The notes beneath the pieces were generated by a model. That model was given only the letters and a program-made list of their open reading frames with translations, was not told where the DNA came from and did no database searches. Source: Chondrilla cf. caribensis (Eukaryota; Porifera; Demospongiae; Chondrillida; Chondrillidae). Taken from it: a DNA stretch of 64,000 nt. Below are positions 21,879-35,989 of this stretch, one piece after another. The position numbers and the translations under genes are program-made. The DNA lies in the NCBI GenBank assembly GCA_964020155.1, contig OZ026554.1:175001-239000 (forward strand). The letters run 5' to 3'. Every line of letters starts with the position of its first letter. Position 1 is the first letter of the stretch.

Positions 21879-23906
21879 TTAGCTGATGACCAGCGCCTCA
21901 GCTGCTGATTCGTGCTGGAGTTGAACCAGAAGGTCACTGAGCTTCTGTTTAAGAGTTTCTAATCCTTTCTGAACAATGGTTTCTGGCTTTAGTGACCCAG
22001 CCGACTAGGAGTATGAAGGACAACATGCAACATTAGTGGATATGGAGATGTGGAGATGTGGAGGGGGTGTGAGGAGTGGAGGGGTGTGAGGTGTGGATGG
22101 GGTGTGAGGTGTGGAGGGGGTGTGAGGTGTGGATGGGGTGTGGAGATGTGGAGGGGGTGTGAGCTGTGGAGGGGGTGTGAGGTGTGGATGGGGTGTGAGG
22201 TGTGGAGGGGGTGTGAGGTGTAGAGGGGGTATCGGATGTGGAAGGGGTGTGAGATGTGGATGGGGTGTGGGGTGTGAGGTGTCAAGGCATGTACATACTT
22301 CCACATTGATGAAGAACTTCCTTGGCTCGTTTTTATAGTCAAAATCAGCTTGGGCTGAAATGAATAAAACAAACAACATACAGATAAGAACAATATCAAC
22401 AAACACACAAGTGCACACTAGCAACTAGTAGTGACAGCCCAGTCATTACTTACGTTTATCGCTATCTTCACTCAGTTCAGTGAATTCACTTTTGGGCCTA
22501 GCAGATAGAGCAGCCAAGGTCAACATGAAATCTCAATACTCAATACAGAGTGGTGGTGAAACCCCCCCCCCCACACGCACGCACACATACACACATACGC
22601 ACCATTCCTCTGGCTTGGGGTAGGTGGTGTGCCTAAAGGAGTTGTCTGGGTCATATTCAAAGGCAACACCAGCTGTTGGGTTCCACTTGGCATGCTCCTT
22701 ACCAATACCCTGTGAAGCAGGCAAGGCTATGGTCAGACACTGAGGTTAAGTTTGTGGAGATACTAAGAACAATAGGGGCGTGTCTACCTGCTCGGGTGAA
22801 GGTGTGTCCCTATTCAAATCACACACACACATACAAACTGAGAATGTCACCAAGTACAATTACCTTTGTTGCGATGGCTTTCAACCTCAATTCCTGGTTC
22901 TGTCTCAACTTGACAATCAATATGTCTACAGTCATGGGAACAAGATGCAGCAATATGTAAATAGCCAGGGGGGCATGGATGGACACAATCATGACATTGT
23001 TTCATGACAAATACAGCAGATATTTCTCAATTATTCTGCTAATGAAACTTGAAATACTGTGATTGGGAGAGATCACCACAAGAGATTGAAACAGGAGCAC
23101 CCACCATCTGTGAACCCATAGCTGGTGTCGTCGTCCTGGACTTGGGAGGTGACAGGGACACACTTGCCATTGCTTGAAATCAGGTGAGAGCTGGTGACGG
23201 ACATGGTAGCATCGGTGCACTTCACTTCAAGGTTGAACTCCACAGAACATTCCGGACAAAACTCCTCACACACACAATCCTACATTTGATAGAGAAACGT
23301 GTCCACAAACCTTTGGTAACATGTTCCACCACACACATACATGCACACACATACATGCATGGACACACATACATGCACACACACACACACACATACTCTA
23401 GTGTATTGCATGGAGTCCACTAGCTGCTCGCTTGTGAGGGGAATAAGACCAATTCTGTGAGCAATGAACTCGTCATGAAGAACTGTTGTGTTGGAGAAGA
23501 TCTGCACCCAGCTGATAGCTGAATAACAGAAGTGGAGGTAGTGAAAATCACTATAAACTAACGTTTGAGATGGAGTGCTCCATCATTCCCCACTAGAGTT
23601 CACTGCACTCATGGCGAAGGGAGTATAATACTGAATGAACCATAATAGCTAGTGGATTAGTTGTGGATATAGCTTACTCACCTAAAGTCGGAACTTCTGA
23701 TATGAATATTCTTCTAAGTGAATTCGCCATGCTTTATAAATTAAATAATTTGAAAAAAAAAACTTGAAAGATAAAATTCACAATTGGACCACACTGTCTC
23801 TGTAGTTGAACACTATCTACCTCAAATCCGTATTTTCGATGGTGAACTTGACATTTTCGTCTGTCACCTGCGTCACGTTCACAACTGGATTGTTGGCGTA
23901 AGGCAT
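21879..23906 (-). CDS. POLR2C: RNA polymerase II subunit RPB3
   Basis: Multi-exon gene with start at 23906 ([20 protein letters not shown]) and stop at 21879-21881 (ending AAEALVIS). Successive exons give [20 protein letters not shown], then [20 protein letters not shown], the zinc-binding [12 protein letters not shown] loop, [27 protein letters not shown], and a C-terminal helix [15 protein letters not shown]. Every block aligns with RPB3, the alpha-like subunit that nucleates Pol II assembly with RPB11. The four zinc-loop cysteines are present. One intron (about 22020-22295) is mostly an 18-bp minisatellite. The gene is head-to-head with LENG1. Confidence 0.97.
22035..22280. repeat. About 18-bp minisatellite in POLR2C intron
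   Basis: Variable GGTGTGAGGTGTGGATGG-type units, about 13 copies, begin near the acceptor and end near the donor of the last POLR2C intron. Confidence 0.85.
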
Positions 23907-24016
23907 GTCCCTCACCGCTAGCTATAGCTAGTATCTGGAGTCGATCGAAGCAGAAAGTAGGCGTGTCCACCAGATAATTACAGGGTAATTCTCTATTGTT
24001 TACCTGATCTAGCAAG
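23907..24016. promoter_or_regulatory. Bidirectional promoter, POLR2C / LENG1 (110 bp)
   Basis: Divergent spacer of 110 bp between two housekeeping start codons. It contains a perfect 14-bp palindrome CTAGCTATAGCTAG at 23918-23931. No TATA box at a standard position is evident. Confidence 0.6.
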
Positions 24017-26033
24017 ATGCCGTTGAAAATCCTTCCCAAGAAGAGGTAGGCTTTAATCCGAAGTCCTGAAATGTTGTTCTGTTAGTTAGGTTTGTTCCTC
24101 CTCTGTGTACGCAGCTGGCATGTTTTAACTCGTGAAAATATTGAAAGAGTAAAGAGAGACGAAGCTGAAGCCAGGAGAGCTGAAAAGGAGAAAGAAGATA
24201 AAATTTTATTGGCTGTAAGACTTCTCCTAGCTTCAATGTCGCTGTGAAGTTACTATATTCGTATACACTACATACGTTTCAGGAAAGAGAAGCCAGATCG
24301 ACTTTATTGAGGAAGAGAGCTCGTCAAAAACTGGATGGATCCAATCATTCTGAAAATGATAAAGAATGCTCAATTCTTTCGGATTTATTTCCATCTGCTG
24401 TACGTATGTCATTGTCTTACACCTACCCCTTCAGTCCATACCCACACCTTCAGTCCATACCCATCTGTGTGTTGGTCTTGAGTATCCAGACCGGTTTCCC
24501 TTGTGACTAGCCACTCAGCCAATCACCTGGCTACTGCAAACAAACTGTTCACCATGTTATGGTGCATACCTGTCATCTGTGTGCTCACGTTGGGTGGTAC
24601 CGGGGTGCTCACGTTGGGTGGTACCAGGGTGCTCATACACAACATGTTCCTTGTAGTACTGGACTATTTTAATTGATCAATTGAATCAAATTACTTCCAG
24701 TGGTTTCTATCCCCTGGTGATTGATTTGATATTTAAGGCAAATTCCAATCACTAATTTCTCAGTATCTTGTGCCTGTGCATTCACATACACAATGTGACA
24801 TGCATTGTGGTGCCTGACTTGGTGTCTGTGTGCTACCATCTGTAGAGTAGTGAAGGTAACGCAGAGCTTCAGAGGGAAAAGAGAGAGGAAAAAGAAAAAG
24901 ATGAGAAAAGACTTGGTGTTCTGACCTACTTGGGACAAAGTGCCCTTGGGAGAGACAGTATGTGTGTGTGTTTTGCTGTGTCGTTTTTACGGTTTATGTT
25001 ATTGTTGTGTGTTATGGTCAATGACTCTCGTTGCATTGCTTTGAATGTGTAATGTAATTTGTCTAGAGAAGTCCACTGGACCGTGGTATGTACAGAAGTC
25101 ATCGGACCTGGATCAGAGTCAGCGACTGAAACGCAAGAAAGACCTCATGGATCCCTTGATGGTGATGACTGAGGCACAGAGGAGGCTAAGCAGAACATCC
25201 AACAGTTCGTCGAAGTCTGTGAGTGAGAGAAGTGATTGGAGATCCTCTCAAGCTACAGGGGGTGATATGGGGTTGAGGGTGAAGCCATCACTGGATCACA
25301 GGGAAGACATAGAAGAGACCACCTCAGCTGCTAAGAAGGCTCGATTCAGTCGCAAGGTACACTTTGAAGACAGCGGGAGTGGATCCTCAAGTAAGAAAAA
25401 AAGGAAAAAATCGAAAAAGGTTGGATATAAGTGTGCATATTATGTAATATCTGGACTCTCTATAAGTCCTCTGAGGTCATTTGCTGTGAGGTTTGCACAT
25501 GCTATGGTGCATACACCAGTACGTCTAGCTACCTGATAGCTCCATGTAGCTAGCTCCTAGATGAACCGATCTCCTGACCAATGGTCATTGCCCCCAATGA
25601 TCTATCCTTTAACTCAAGCTGATGTCGTTTTGTTTTCATAATACTTGCCACAATGAGGTTTGTGCTGTGAGGTACTGCCAGGTCAGCAGCATGTGACCCC
25701 ATGTGATTTCAAACATTGTATGGAAGATCTATGATTCAAACCAGACAGAGCCCTGGCTTGTATGATTGCTGAGTCACTTTGTGTTACCATTGTCTTTTGT
25801 CTATGGTGTATGTGTGTGTGTTTCGAAATAACTGGTTTGTATAGCTATGTGAGCCTGATCTGTTTTCAGAATGCCATGTTGATGGATATCTTTGTTATGT
25901 ACAGCACAAGAAAGACAAGGGGAAGAAGAAAGCAAAAGGACCAAGTATTGAGGAATTGCGGAAAGAGAGACTAAAACGTGAAAACGAATCGCACACTAAA
26001 GCCGAGCTACTTCTGAGGACTACAGCCGTCTAG
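24017..26033 (+). CDS. LENG1: LENG1-like CIR N-terminal domain protein
   Basis: Exons: 24017-24045 (MPLKILPKK), about 24115-24215, about 24283-24400, about 24845-24958, about 25066-25420 and about 25905-26033. The N-terminal LPKKSWHVxTRENIERVKRDE is the Cir_N domain shared by LENG1 and CIR1. Then come ARSTLLRKRARQ, KRLGVLTYLGQSALG and WYVQKSSD, all in the order seen in human LENG1. The C-terminus is IEELRKERLKRENESHTKAE, matching the final LENG1 block. The family is nuclear and has been linked to spliceosomal complexes; its exact role is unclear. AATAAA at 26138-26143 follows the stop at 26031-26033. Confidence 0.88.
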
Positions 26034-26427
26034 TGCTTGTCAATGCTTGTACATGTGTTATAACAACTCAGCTGTTTTTTTATCCAATCAAAGATACTGT
26101 ATTTGTGAACTCGACGTGGACGTTACATTGGTAAATCAATAAAAAGGCATACACAACAGCTATTGCCTGCATAACGTAGATAACAACAGTTACCTTAAGC
26201 ACAGTAAAATATCTAATATACTATGTACATTGATGGACATGTGTCCTTGTGGATAAGTGAAAAGTACATTGACGTACGTACATAAAACACAGTGCACACA
26301 ACAAATGTTCAATAGTGCAAGATCATGTTAATATAGTGCATACACATCATGCTGTGATGTGGAGTGTGACCAGCCACAATTTCAGACATCATGTAACAGT
26401 GTGAATGGGTTAATAGTGACAATGACT
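26034..26427. other. Tail-to-tail spacer, LENG1 / RBM12-like
   Basis: Convergent 3' region. It contains the LENG1 poly(A) signal AATAAA at 26138-26143. I see no gene. Confidence 0.6.
26138..26143 (+). terminator. Poly(A) signal AATAAA (LENG1)
   Basis: Canonical hexamer 105 bp after the LENG1 stop codon. Confidence 0.6.
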
Positions 26428-28965
26428 TCACACGATATCTAAAGTAACCTTGTTTTTCTTAAAGAATGTATTAGACAGTTTCTTTACTCTATCAATGGCA
26501 CGCATGGGATCCTTGTATGTAATGAACACCTTTCCTGTTGGCTGGCCAAGGTCACTGCACTGTATTCTAACATTGTTGAAGGAGACAGTAGAATCTTGAA
26601 GGAATGCTAGTACGTCTTGGATAGTAACTGATGTAGGAGCACCGCTAATTCGCATGATGCAGCTTCCTCCACCAGCTGGACTGACTAGCTGAGTAGCTCG
26701 CTGCTGAGCTGCACTGGTAACAGCTGTAGTGTTCTTCTGTAATGACACAGACTGACTTACTGGGCGATTCACTATGTGAACAACGGACGATAAGGCTGAG
26801 CTCGTAGGTGTCTTCTGAAGAGGAGCAGCTGGCAGCAATGTGATATTCGATGAAGACAGCGGTCCTCCCGATGTTGATGAATTGTGGTAGTCTCTTACTC
26901 CTGGTGTGGTATGCTGGAGTCCCCCTGCTATCCCGCGATTGCTGTAGTCTTGAGGTCTAATTGCCATACCCTGTGTTCCACCCAAAGTCTCTGCATTGAT
27001 GGTGTCCTGCAGCCCCATAGATGTACTCTGTGCTCTACCCGATAAACTCAATATGCGATTGGTGACTTTTTGAGGCATGAGTGAATTACTCCCGTATGCA
27101 TCCGCAACTGTCCTAGTGTAGTCCTGGGACCCAAGTGGATGAGAGGCTAGGGGAATGAATTCAGGAGCCGTTTGCTGCTGGTATAGATTGTGCTGGTGTG
27201 GGATAGCAGGGTATGTCAACTGGTTGCTGTATGTCATCTGTGTTGGGGCTACATTAACACTACCATGTAGTAGCTGTGATTGTGGGGTTACTGGCAATAC
27301 ACGCTCATCACACATTCCCATTCCCACACCAGACATTAGATCTGGGAATGGTCCAGGATCAACTACCACATCGCTAGATAGTACTGAATTATTGTAGGCT
27401 TCATCAGTCGACGGTAGCTCTCCTAGTAACATGGAAGAGGCAGTGTGCACTTCTTGTTGGGATCTGCTACCTGTAGGTGAGTCATAATCATATGAACCCG
27501 TTTCAGTCGAATTCCACAGGTTCTCAATGTAGTCTGGCTCTTCCATGCCCTTGTGTGTTGGAGGACTAGGAGTTGGGTCCTTCCTGTTCTCCCTGGGTGC
27601 TTCAGTGGATTCAATATCTATCATCGGGGAGGCTCCGACAGGGCTGGACCTCGATCTACCTTGGCTATCACCCCTATGCTGCTTCTTCTTCAACACATCC
27701 CTAAGGTCATCATTCTCTCCTTTTGAAGAAGTTGTCTCCTTGGCCCTATTAGCAGGTAGTACTGTGAGTGTGTGATGCCGATCGATGTGGTATCCGTCCC
27801 TCTCCAAAGCAGCATGATAGCTCGACTCACCTACCACCAGCACATAGGCAGTTGTTCTTTTCGATTCCTTCACAAACTCCACCCCATTGTGGGCCACTAC
27901 CACATGAGGTCCAAGAGCTCTTCGTACTTCTTTATACAAAAAATTTGAAGGGAATCCAAGTACTTTCAGCTCGTACATCTTTGCCACTGCAGTTGGGACT
28001 GGGCCTCTCCTGCCACGTGACGAAGAGGAGGAGGAGCCTTTCGTATGGGACGAATGGTGTCTATGCTCTACTGCTCGATTGTCCTCTAGACTGTGATGAT
28101 ACTGGTCTGGTTTCTCTGAGTGTAGTCCTTGCTTCTCCTTCCAATATCCACCTGAACCCGATAAATCTCTTCGATCAACCTCACTGTACTTGGCTTGTTC
28201 ACCCCGTAGCCGTCTGTGATGTACCCCAAGCTTTTCTTCTTTGTCCCAGTTTCGCCCTGAATGGTCCTTTTGAGATGATGACGAATGTCCTCTCTCAATT
28301 GTTACATGCCTCTTCCGCGAGATCATTTCAGATGGGCTCTGTTCTCCCATGTCAAACTGCCTGGACAATCTCACTTGTGTTGGCTGAGTGAGGTTATACC
28401 TGTGAGTGGTTCGTCTGGTGCTGGTGCTCTCTCCTTGGGTTTGGTAGTTGGAGCCATGCTCCTCCAAAGACTCTCTATGGTGTCTGTGATGGGGAGACCT
28501 TGATCTCCACCGATGTTGACCATACGAATCAGTGACATCTCTCTCCTGAGAACCAGATGACCTAGATGTAAATTTAGAGAAAGGGAGTCGTCTCGTTTCA
28601 TCTCTTTCTCTTTCTCTGGATACAGAAGAACCGAAGCTTCCTCTCGACACTGGAGATTTTACCCTGTTATCTGATGGTTTCCCGTCGATTTTACCTTTCG
28701 TTGCCACCATTTCCTTGATGCTTGTTTCCTTGAAAACTACTCGGCTACCGTGAATACTCCTTGAACAATGCCTAGCTGCTGAGTCCGCCTCGATTTGCGA
28801 ATGGAATCGCACGTAAGCTATGCCCACACATTTTGAGCTTTCGTTTCGGAGAATACTTATATCTTCCTTGGCGATTCCAGGATCCTTGAAGAACCTATTG
28901 ATGTCCTGATTGGAAGTGTCCACTGGGAGACCTTCCAACTTCAACAGAACCTGCCTCCTTTCCAT
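26428..28965 (-). CDS. RBM12-like protein with terminal RRMs (single exon)
   Basis: One uninterrupted reading frame of 845 residues from the ATG at 28965 (MERRQVLLKLEGLPVDTSNQ); the frame upstream of it has only a GTG. Three RRM-like folds are visible. An N-terminal one has LLKLEGLPVDTSNQDINRFF and GIAYVRFHSQIEADSA. A middle one has YELKVLGFPSNFLYKEVRRA. A C-terminal one has IMRISGAPTSVTIQDVLAFL and TGKVFITYKDPMRAI. Long Ser/Arg/His-rich and Pro/Gln-rich linkers separate them. The hnRNP-F-like GLP type of RRM, the terminal TG(K/E) RRM and the intronless coding region recall RBM12/RBM12B; orthology is not proven. The product is likely a nuclear RNA-binding protein. The gene diverges from FARS2. 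Confidence 0.7.
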   Translation of the reverse strand: MERRQVLLKLEGLPVDTSNQDINRFFKDPGIAKEDISILRNESSKCVGIAYVRFHSQIEADSAARHCSRSIHGSRVVFKETSIKEMVATKGKIDGKPSDNRVKSPVSRGSFGSSVSRERERDETRRLPFSKFTSRSSGSQERDVTDSYGQHRWRSRSPHHRHHRESLEEHGSNYQTQGESTSTRRTTHRYNLTQPTQVRLSRQFDMGEQSPSEMISRKRHVTIERGHSSSSQKDHSGRNWDKEEKLGVHHRRLRGEQAKYSEVDRRDLSGSGGYWKEKQGLHSEKPDQYHHSLEDNRAVEHRHHSSHTKGSSSSSSRGRRGPVPTAVAKMYELKVLGFPSNFLYKEVRRALGPHVVVAHNGVEFVKESKRTTAYVLVVGESSYHAALERDGYHIDRHHTLTVLPANRAKETTSSKGENDDLRDVLKKKQHRGDSQGRSRSSPVGASPMIDIESTEAPRENRKDPTPSPPTHKGMEEPDYIENLWNSTETGSYDYDSPTGSRSQQEVHTASSMLLGELPSTDEAYNNSVLSSDVVVDPGPFPDLMSGVGMGMCDERVLPVTPQSQLLHGSVNVAPTQMTYSNQLTYPAIPHQHNLYQQQTAPEFIPLASHPLGSQDYTRTVADAYGSNSLMPQKVTNRILSLSGRAQSTSMGLQDTINAETLGGTQGMAIRPQDYSNRGIAGGLQHTTPGVRDYHNSSTSGGPLSSSNITLLPAAPLQKTPTSSALSSVVHIVNRPVSQSVSLQKNTTAVTSAAQQRATQLVSPAGGGSCIMRISGAPTSVTIQDVLAFLQDSTVSFNNVRIQCSDLGQPTGKVFITYKDPMRAIDRVKKLSNTFFKKNKVTLDIV

Positions 28966-29054
28966 AAAGCTACCGTCTCCAACGACCACCGCCTAACATT
29001 TGGTCCCACCCACAAATGCATGTGCTTTATTACCGGAATTTCCTCATGAACAAA
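28966..29054. promoter_or_regulatory. Bidirectional promoter, RBM12-like / FARS2
   Basis: The spacer is 89 bp to the preferred FARS2 start (29055), or 50 bp to the first in-frame ATG at 29016. It contains ACCGGAA at 29032-29038, an ETS core, and AACAAAATGGCTG at the FARS2 start. A promoter element inside the first ORF codons favours the downstream start. Confidence 0.55.
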
Positions 29055-30359
29055 ATGGCTGCAGCCGCGCTACGATGCAACAATCGCTTCAGTTTACTAA
29101 TATGTCGTCGTTTCTCCAACGTGTCCCAGCAAGAAACCAAGTTGAGTGAATTCGAAGTTCAGGGAAAGCGTTACGTAAAAGATGACATGACAAATGTCAC
29201 TCCACATATCCTGAGCAAGATCGGCAAGAACCTCCTGCACACAGAACATCATCCTTTGAACGTGATCAAGCAGCGTATTTCTACTTACTTCCAGAGTAGG
29301 TATACGTCACGCACTGGTACACCGCTGTATACTGCTATAGATGATGTGTCTCCAGTTGTTACCACAGAGCAGAACTTTACCAGTTTACTGTGTCCAGAGG
29401 GGCACCCTGCCAGGTCCCGCAGCGATAACTACTACATCAACTCCAATTACATGCTCAGGGCACACACATCTGCTCATCAAAGAGATTTCATTAAGATGGG
29501 ATTTGATAAATTTCTTGTGGCAGGTGATGTGTACAGAAGAGATGAAATAGACTCCACCCACTATCCCGTGTTTCATCAGATGGAAGGGGTTTCTTTGTTC
29601 AGTGCAGACCAGCTAGACGATGAAAGGACCATTGATCTGTTTTTGGAAAATACTCCTCCAGATGGGGAGGATCTGGAAGACAGGCAAGCTGTGCACACCC
29701 TACAGGCGGTGGAGGCAGTGTCTGCAGATCTCAAAGTGACACTGGACGGACTCGTCAGACACTTGTTTGGAGAGGACACTGAGACAAGATGGCTCCCGTG
29801 CTACTTCCCCTTCACTCATCCTTCATTTGAGCTTGAGATAAAGTTCAAAGGTGAGTGGCTGGAGGTGCTAGGGAGTGGAGTTATGAAGCAGCAGATACTC
29901 AACTCAGCTGGAGTGTGGGACAAGGTCGGATGGGCTTTTGGACTCGGTCTCGATCGGCTGGCAATGCTGTTGTTCCAGATCCCAGACATTCGCCTGCTGT
30001 GGAGCCAGGACCCCAGGTTCCTGGGGCAGTTTGAGCATGTTGGATTGGAACCAGACACAAACATCACCTTCGAACCATACAGCAAATTCCCTCCTTGCTA
30101 TAAAGACATTTCGTTCTGGCTGAAAGAAGATACATTCATAGAAAATGATTTTTACGAATTGATTCGATCTGTTGGAGGTGACCTAGTGGAGCGAGTGGAG
30201 AGGATTGACTCCTTTGTTCATCCACAAACTCAGAGAAGAAGCCTCTGCTATCGTGTCATGTATCGTTCAATGGAGTGCAGTCTAACTAATGAGGAGGTTA
30301 ATGTACTGCAGGACCAGATTAGAGACTCTGTGAAGAACCTGTGTGTCGAGTTGAGGTGA
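29016..30359 (+). CDS. FARS2: Phenylalanyl-tRNA synthetase, mitochondrial (single exon)
   Basis: One exon encodes 447 residues, or 434 from the better-context ATG at 29055 (AAAATGG). From that start the N-terminus MAAAALRCNNRFSLLICRRF is Arg-rich without acidic residues, as expected for a mitochondrial presequence. Class II synthetase motifs are present: VYRRDEIDSTHYPVFHQMEG (motif 2), CYFPFTHPSFELEI, and GWAFGLGLDRLAMLLF (motif 3). The C-terminal FDX-ACB anticodon-binding domain runs from SKFPPCYKDISFW to CYRVMYRSMECSL. It charges mitochondrial tRNA-Phe as a monomer. The gene has no introns in a region where most genes do. AATAAA at 30503-30508 follows the stop. Confidence 0.97.
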   Translation: MHVLYYRNFLMNKMAAAALRCNNRFSLLICRRFSNVSQQETKLSEFEVQGKRYVKDDMTNVTPHILSKIGKNLLHTEHHPLNVIKQRISTYFQSRYTSRTGTPLYTAIDDVSPVVTTEQNFTSLLCPEGHPARSRSDNYYINSNYMLRAHTSAHQRDFIKMGFDKFLVAGDVYRRDEIDSTHYPVFHQMEGVSLFSADQLDDERTIDLFLENTPPDGEDLEDRQAVHTLQAVEAVSADLKVTLDGLVRHLFGEDTETRWLPCYFPFTHPSFELEIKFKGEWLEVLGSGVMKQQILNSAGVWDKVGWAFGLGLDRLAMLLFQIPDIRLLWSQDPRFLGQFEHVGLEPDTNITFEPYSKFPPCYKDISFWLKEDTFIENDFYELIRSVGGDLVERVERIDSFVHPQTQRRSLCYRVMYRSMECSLTNEEVNVLQDQIRDSVKNLCVELR

Positions 30360-30502
30360 TCCCCTGATGGGGCCCAAGTCTGTATTGTGTTTGCTGTTAA
30401 TACCGTGTGTGTTTGTAGGTGTGTGTGCTGAGTGTTATGTGTTTGTGTCTATGTTCTTTGAAAATGTAACAATTTTAACAACCAAATAAGGTAATCTTGG
30501 AC

Positions 30503-30508
30503 AATAAA
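30503..30508 (+). terminator. Poly(A) signal AATAAA (FARS2)
   Basis: Canonical hexamer about 144 bp after the FARS2 stop codon, in the 226-bp spacer before the convergent dsRNA-binding gene. Confidence 0.6.
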
Positions 30509-30585
30509 ATCAATGCACAAATCCATAAAATACTACAAATAACGCATGCAGGCAACCAACTTGGCACTACGTACATGTTTTTAAA

Positions 30586-32572
30586 CTATAAATGGCCTTC
30601 ACTGATCAGCCATTCCAAGGCTGCTTTGGCTGCAGCTTGTTCCGCCTTCTTCTTGGTTGGCTGAGAGTGTGTCATCTTGGCGTCTCTTCTCTTCTCCTTC
30701 TGACCCTCTCTCCCATACACAAAGGAGACTGTAGTGATGAAGTTCCCAGCATTCCCAGTTGTATTGTAGCTGGGTATGGGGAATCCCCTTTTCTGAGTAA
30801 ACTCTTGAAGGTCATTCTTGTACTTGGTGGGATCAGCATTCAGTGTTCCTTCTGGTTGGACCAGATGGCTGGGAGATGTGGACTGCCCTGTCAAACTGTC
30901 CATATGATCACGTGTGCTTTGTTGCTCAAAATTAGCAACAGCCTTCTTGAAAGCATCCAAGGTAGCTTCACTTGGGTCCTTACAAACTTCAGAAATGAAT
31001 CTTTTATTATTGTCAGCTGTGATCATCACGACCACTCCCTTCCCATACCCATCCTTGACAGCTTGGTTATACTCTATCCTGACGTTCTCACCATACATGG
31101 TCTTCAGTTCGTGAACCAAGGTGATTGAGCTCATCTCCTGGTCCTTGTCAGCTACTGCAGACACATCTACAAGTTATCATAAAGGGTAACCAACATGGCA
31201 TGATACAGAATAAGATAAGTAGCCTATGTGCATAGTGAGGTTACAGTTGGAGGATTAGTGCACATTATTGTGAGTGTACTTACCTTGGATTTCAGGGGTT
31301 GGGTGTGTCACTTCGGAAGAGGGTGTGGTTTCCTGCCCCCTGCTGGTGATGTCCACCGTGGATGACGTCCCCTGCCCCATGTACCTTAATGCATAATCCG
31401 ACACCGCACGGCGAGCGAGATCAAAATCCATGTGACCAAGACTGTTAATCACGAGAGGCTGTTGGTGTGGATCGGTGGTGACAGAGACAGACACAAGTCT
31501 TCTTTGTTGCTCACAGTACTGGTATGTAGGAGAAGGCCATCCCCTTCTCCTACAGAACTCCTCCAACAAGGCCACTGGATCCCCTTGTTGGTTGAGACTA
31601 GCGGATGATGGATGCGATTGAGTTAGAGAGGATGCATAGGCTTGGTGTGGCTGGTTTTGGTGTGTGTGCTGTGGGTGTGGCTGGTTTTGGTGTGTGTGCT
31701 GTGGGTGTGGCTGGTTTTGAGGTGTGTGCTGTGGGTGTGGCTGGTTTTGAGGTGTGTGCTGTGAGTGTAGCTGATTTTGGTGTGTGTGCTGTGGGTGAGG
31801 CTGATTTTGGGGTATGTACTGTGGGTATGGCTGATTTTGGGGCATGTACTGTGGGTGTGGCTGATTTTGGAGTGTGTGTTGTGGGCATGGCCAATTTTGA
31901 GATGGATGTTGTGGGTGTGATTGAGTTGGAGTGTGGGTGTATTGTGGGTGTAGTTGAGAAGAGTGTGCAAATTGCGTGTGAGATTGAGATAAATTGTGTG
32001 CCGTGACACTGCTCATCACTTGCTGACTTGAATCTTGGGATGGATGGTTCGGAGAAGGAGTACTGGTTGTGGGTAGGTTCAGGGACCGTGTGCGCATTGA
32101 ACATGGACCGCCTTGAGTAGACAATGATGGAAGATCTGGTAGATCTGGTGAACACGTAGAGAGGAATGGAAGGTTTGATGCAGTGGATCTTGGTGGGTTT
32201 GGGGGCTGCAATATACTCATACTGGTACTTCCAGATTGTAACAGTGTGTTGTCTTGAGATGACGGCTGCAAGGACTTCAATGCTACATTTGCTGCACTGT
32301 GTTCGGCATCTTTCTTCGAAGTACAAATTTCTGATACATACCTACACCAACAAAATCGTGATGATGTATCACATCCTCTCTAACTATAGAGTGTAAACAC
32401 ATTTCCTTCATTATGAACATAAGCAAAGTCACAGTTACCTATCAGACTTGTTAGAAAATTTTAGAGTGGACCTGTATCCTCCTTGCACCAGTTCAGTGGT
32501 GTACAACGGCTTTCCAAGGGTTGCGTTCTTTTGGCAAAATTCATTCAATCGACTCTTCGACGATTTTGACAT
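30586..32572 (-). CDS. HYL1/DRB-like double-stranded RNA-binding protein
   Basis: Three exons. The start at 32572 (MSKSSKSRLNEFCQKNATLG) opens a canonical dsRBD split by an intron; after the splice it continues YVSEICTSKKDAEHSAANVA. A long Gln/Asn/His/Pro-rich linker follows with 10-residue QNQPHPQHTH/P repeats. Next is a degenerate dsRBD-like block (PVALLEEFCRRRGWPSPTYQ to DLARRAVSDYALRYMGQG). The last exon (30586 to about 31164) has another diverged block and a clear C-terminal dsRBD (YKNDLQEFTQKRGFPIPSYN, TKKKAEQAAAKAALEWL). Both good domains have the 'K..LQEF.QK...P.Y' opening seen in plant HYL1/DRB proteins. Cnidarians and sponges are known to carry HYL1-like proteins that work with Dicer, so a small-RNA role is the leading inference. 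Other dsRBD families cannot be excluded. Confidence 0.7.
31640..31930. repeat. 30-bp coding minisatellite in HYL1-like gene
   Basis: About nine copies of a 30-bp unit (GGTTTTGGTGTGTGTGCTGT plus ten) encode the decapeptide QNQPHPQHTH or QNQPHPQHTP on the minus strand. The central copies are nearly identical and the edges diverge. Confidence 0.9.
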
Positions 32573-32630
32573 TGTTTGGACAAGGGGATCCCCCGTGTGC
32601 TCGCGTGGCGGACTGGTATGCTCGAACAAA
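32573..32630. promoter_or_regulatory. Bidirectional promoter, HYL1-like / ESRP (58 bp)
   Basis: 58 bp separate the two divergent ATGs. The ESRP side ends in GAACAAAATGGCTG, the same start context as FARS2. Confidence 0.65.

Positions 32631-35989
<3,359 letters not shown>

Noticed and set aside
26428..28965. RBM12-like and FARS2 genes as processed retrocopies because they lack introns
   Set aside because: Both have intact full-length frames, their own promoter spacer and no poly(A) tail remnant; RBM12 coding regions are also intronless in vertebrates.
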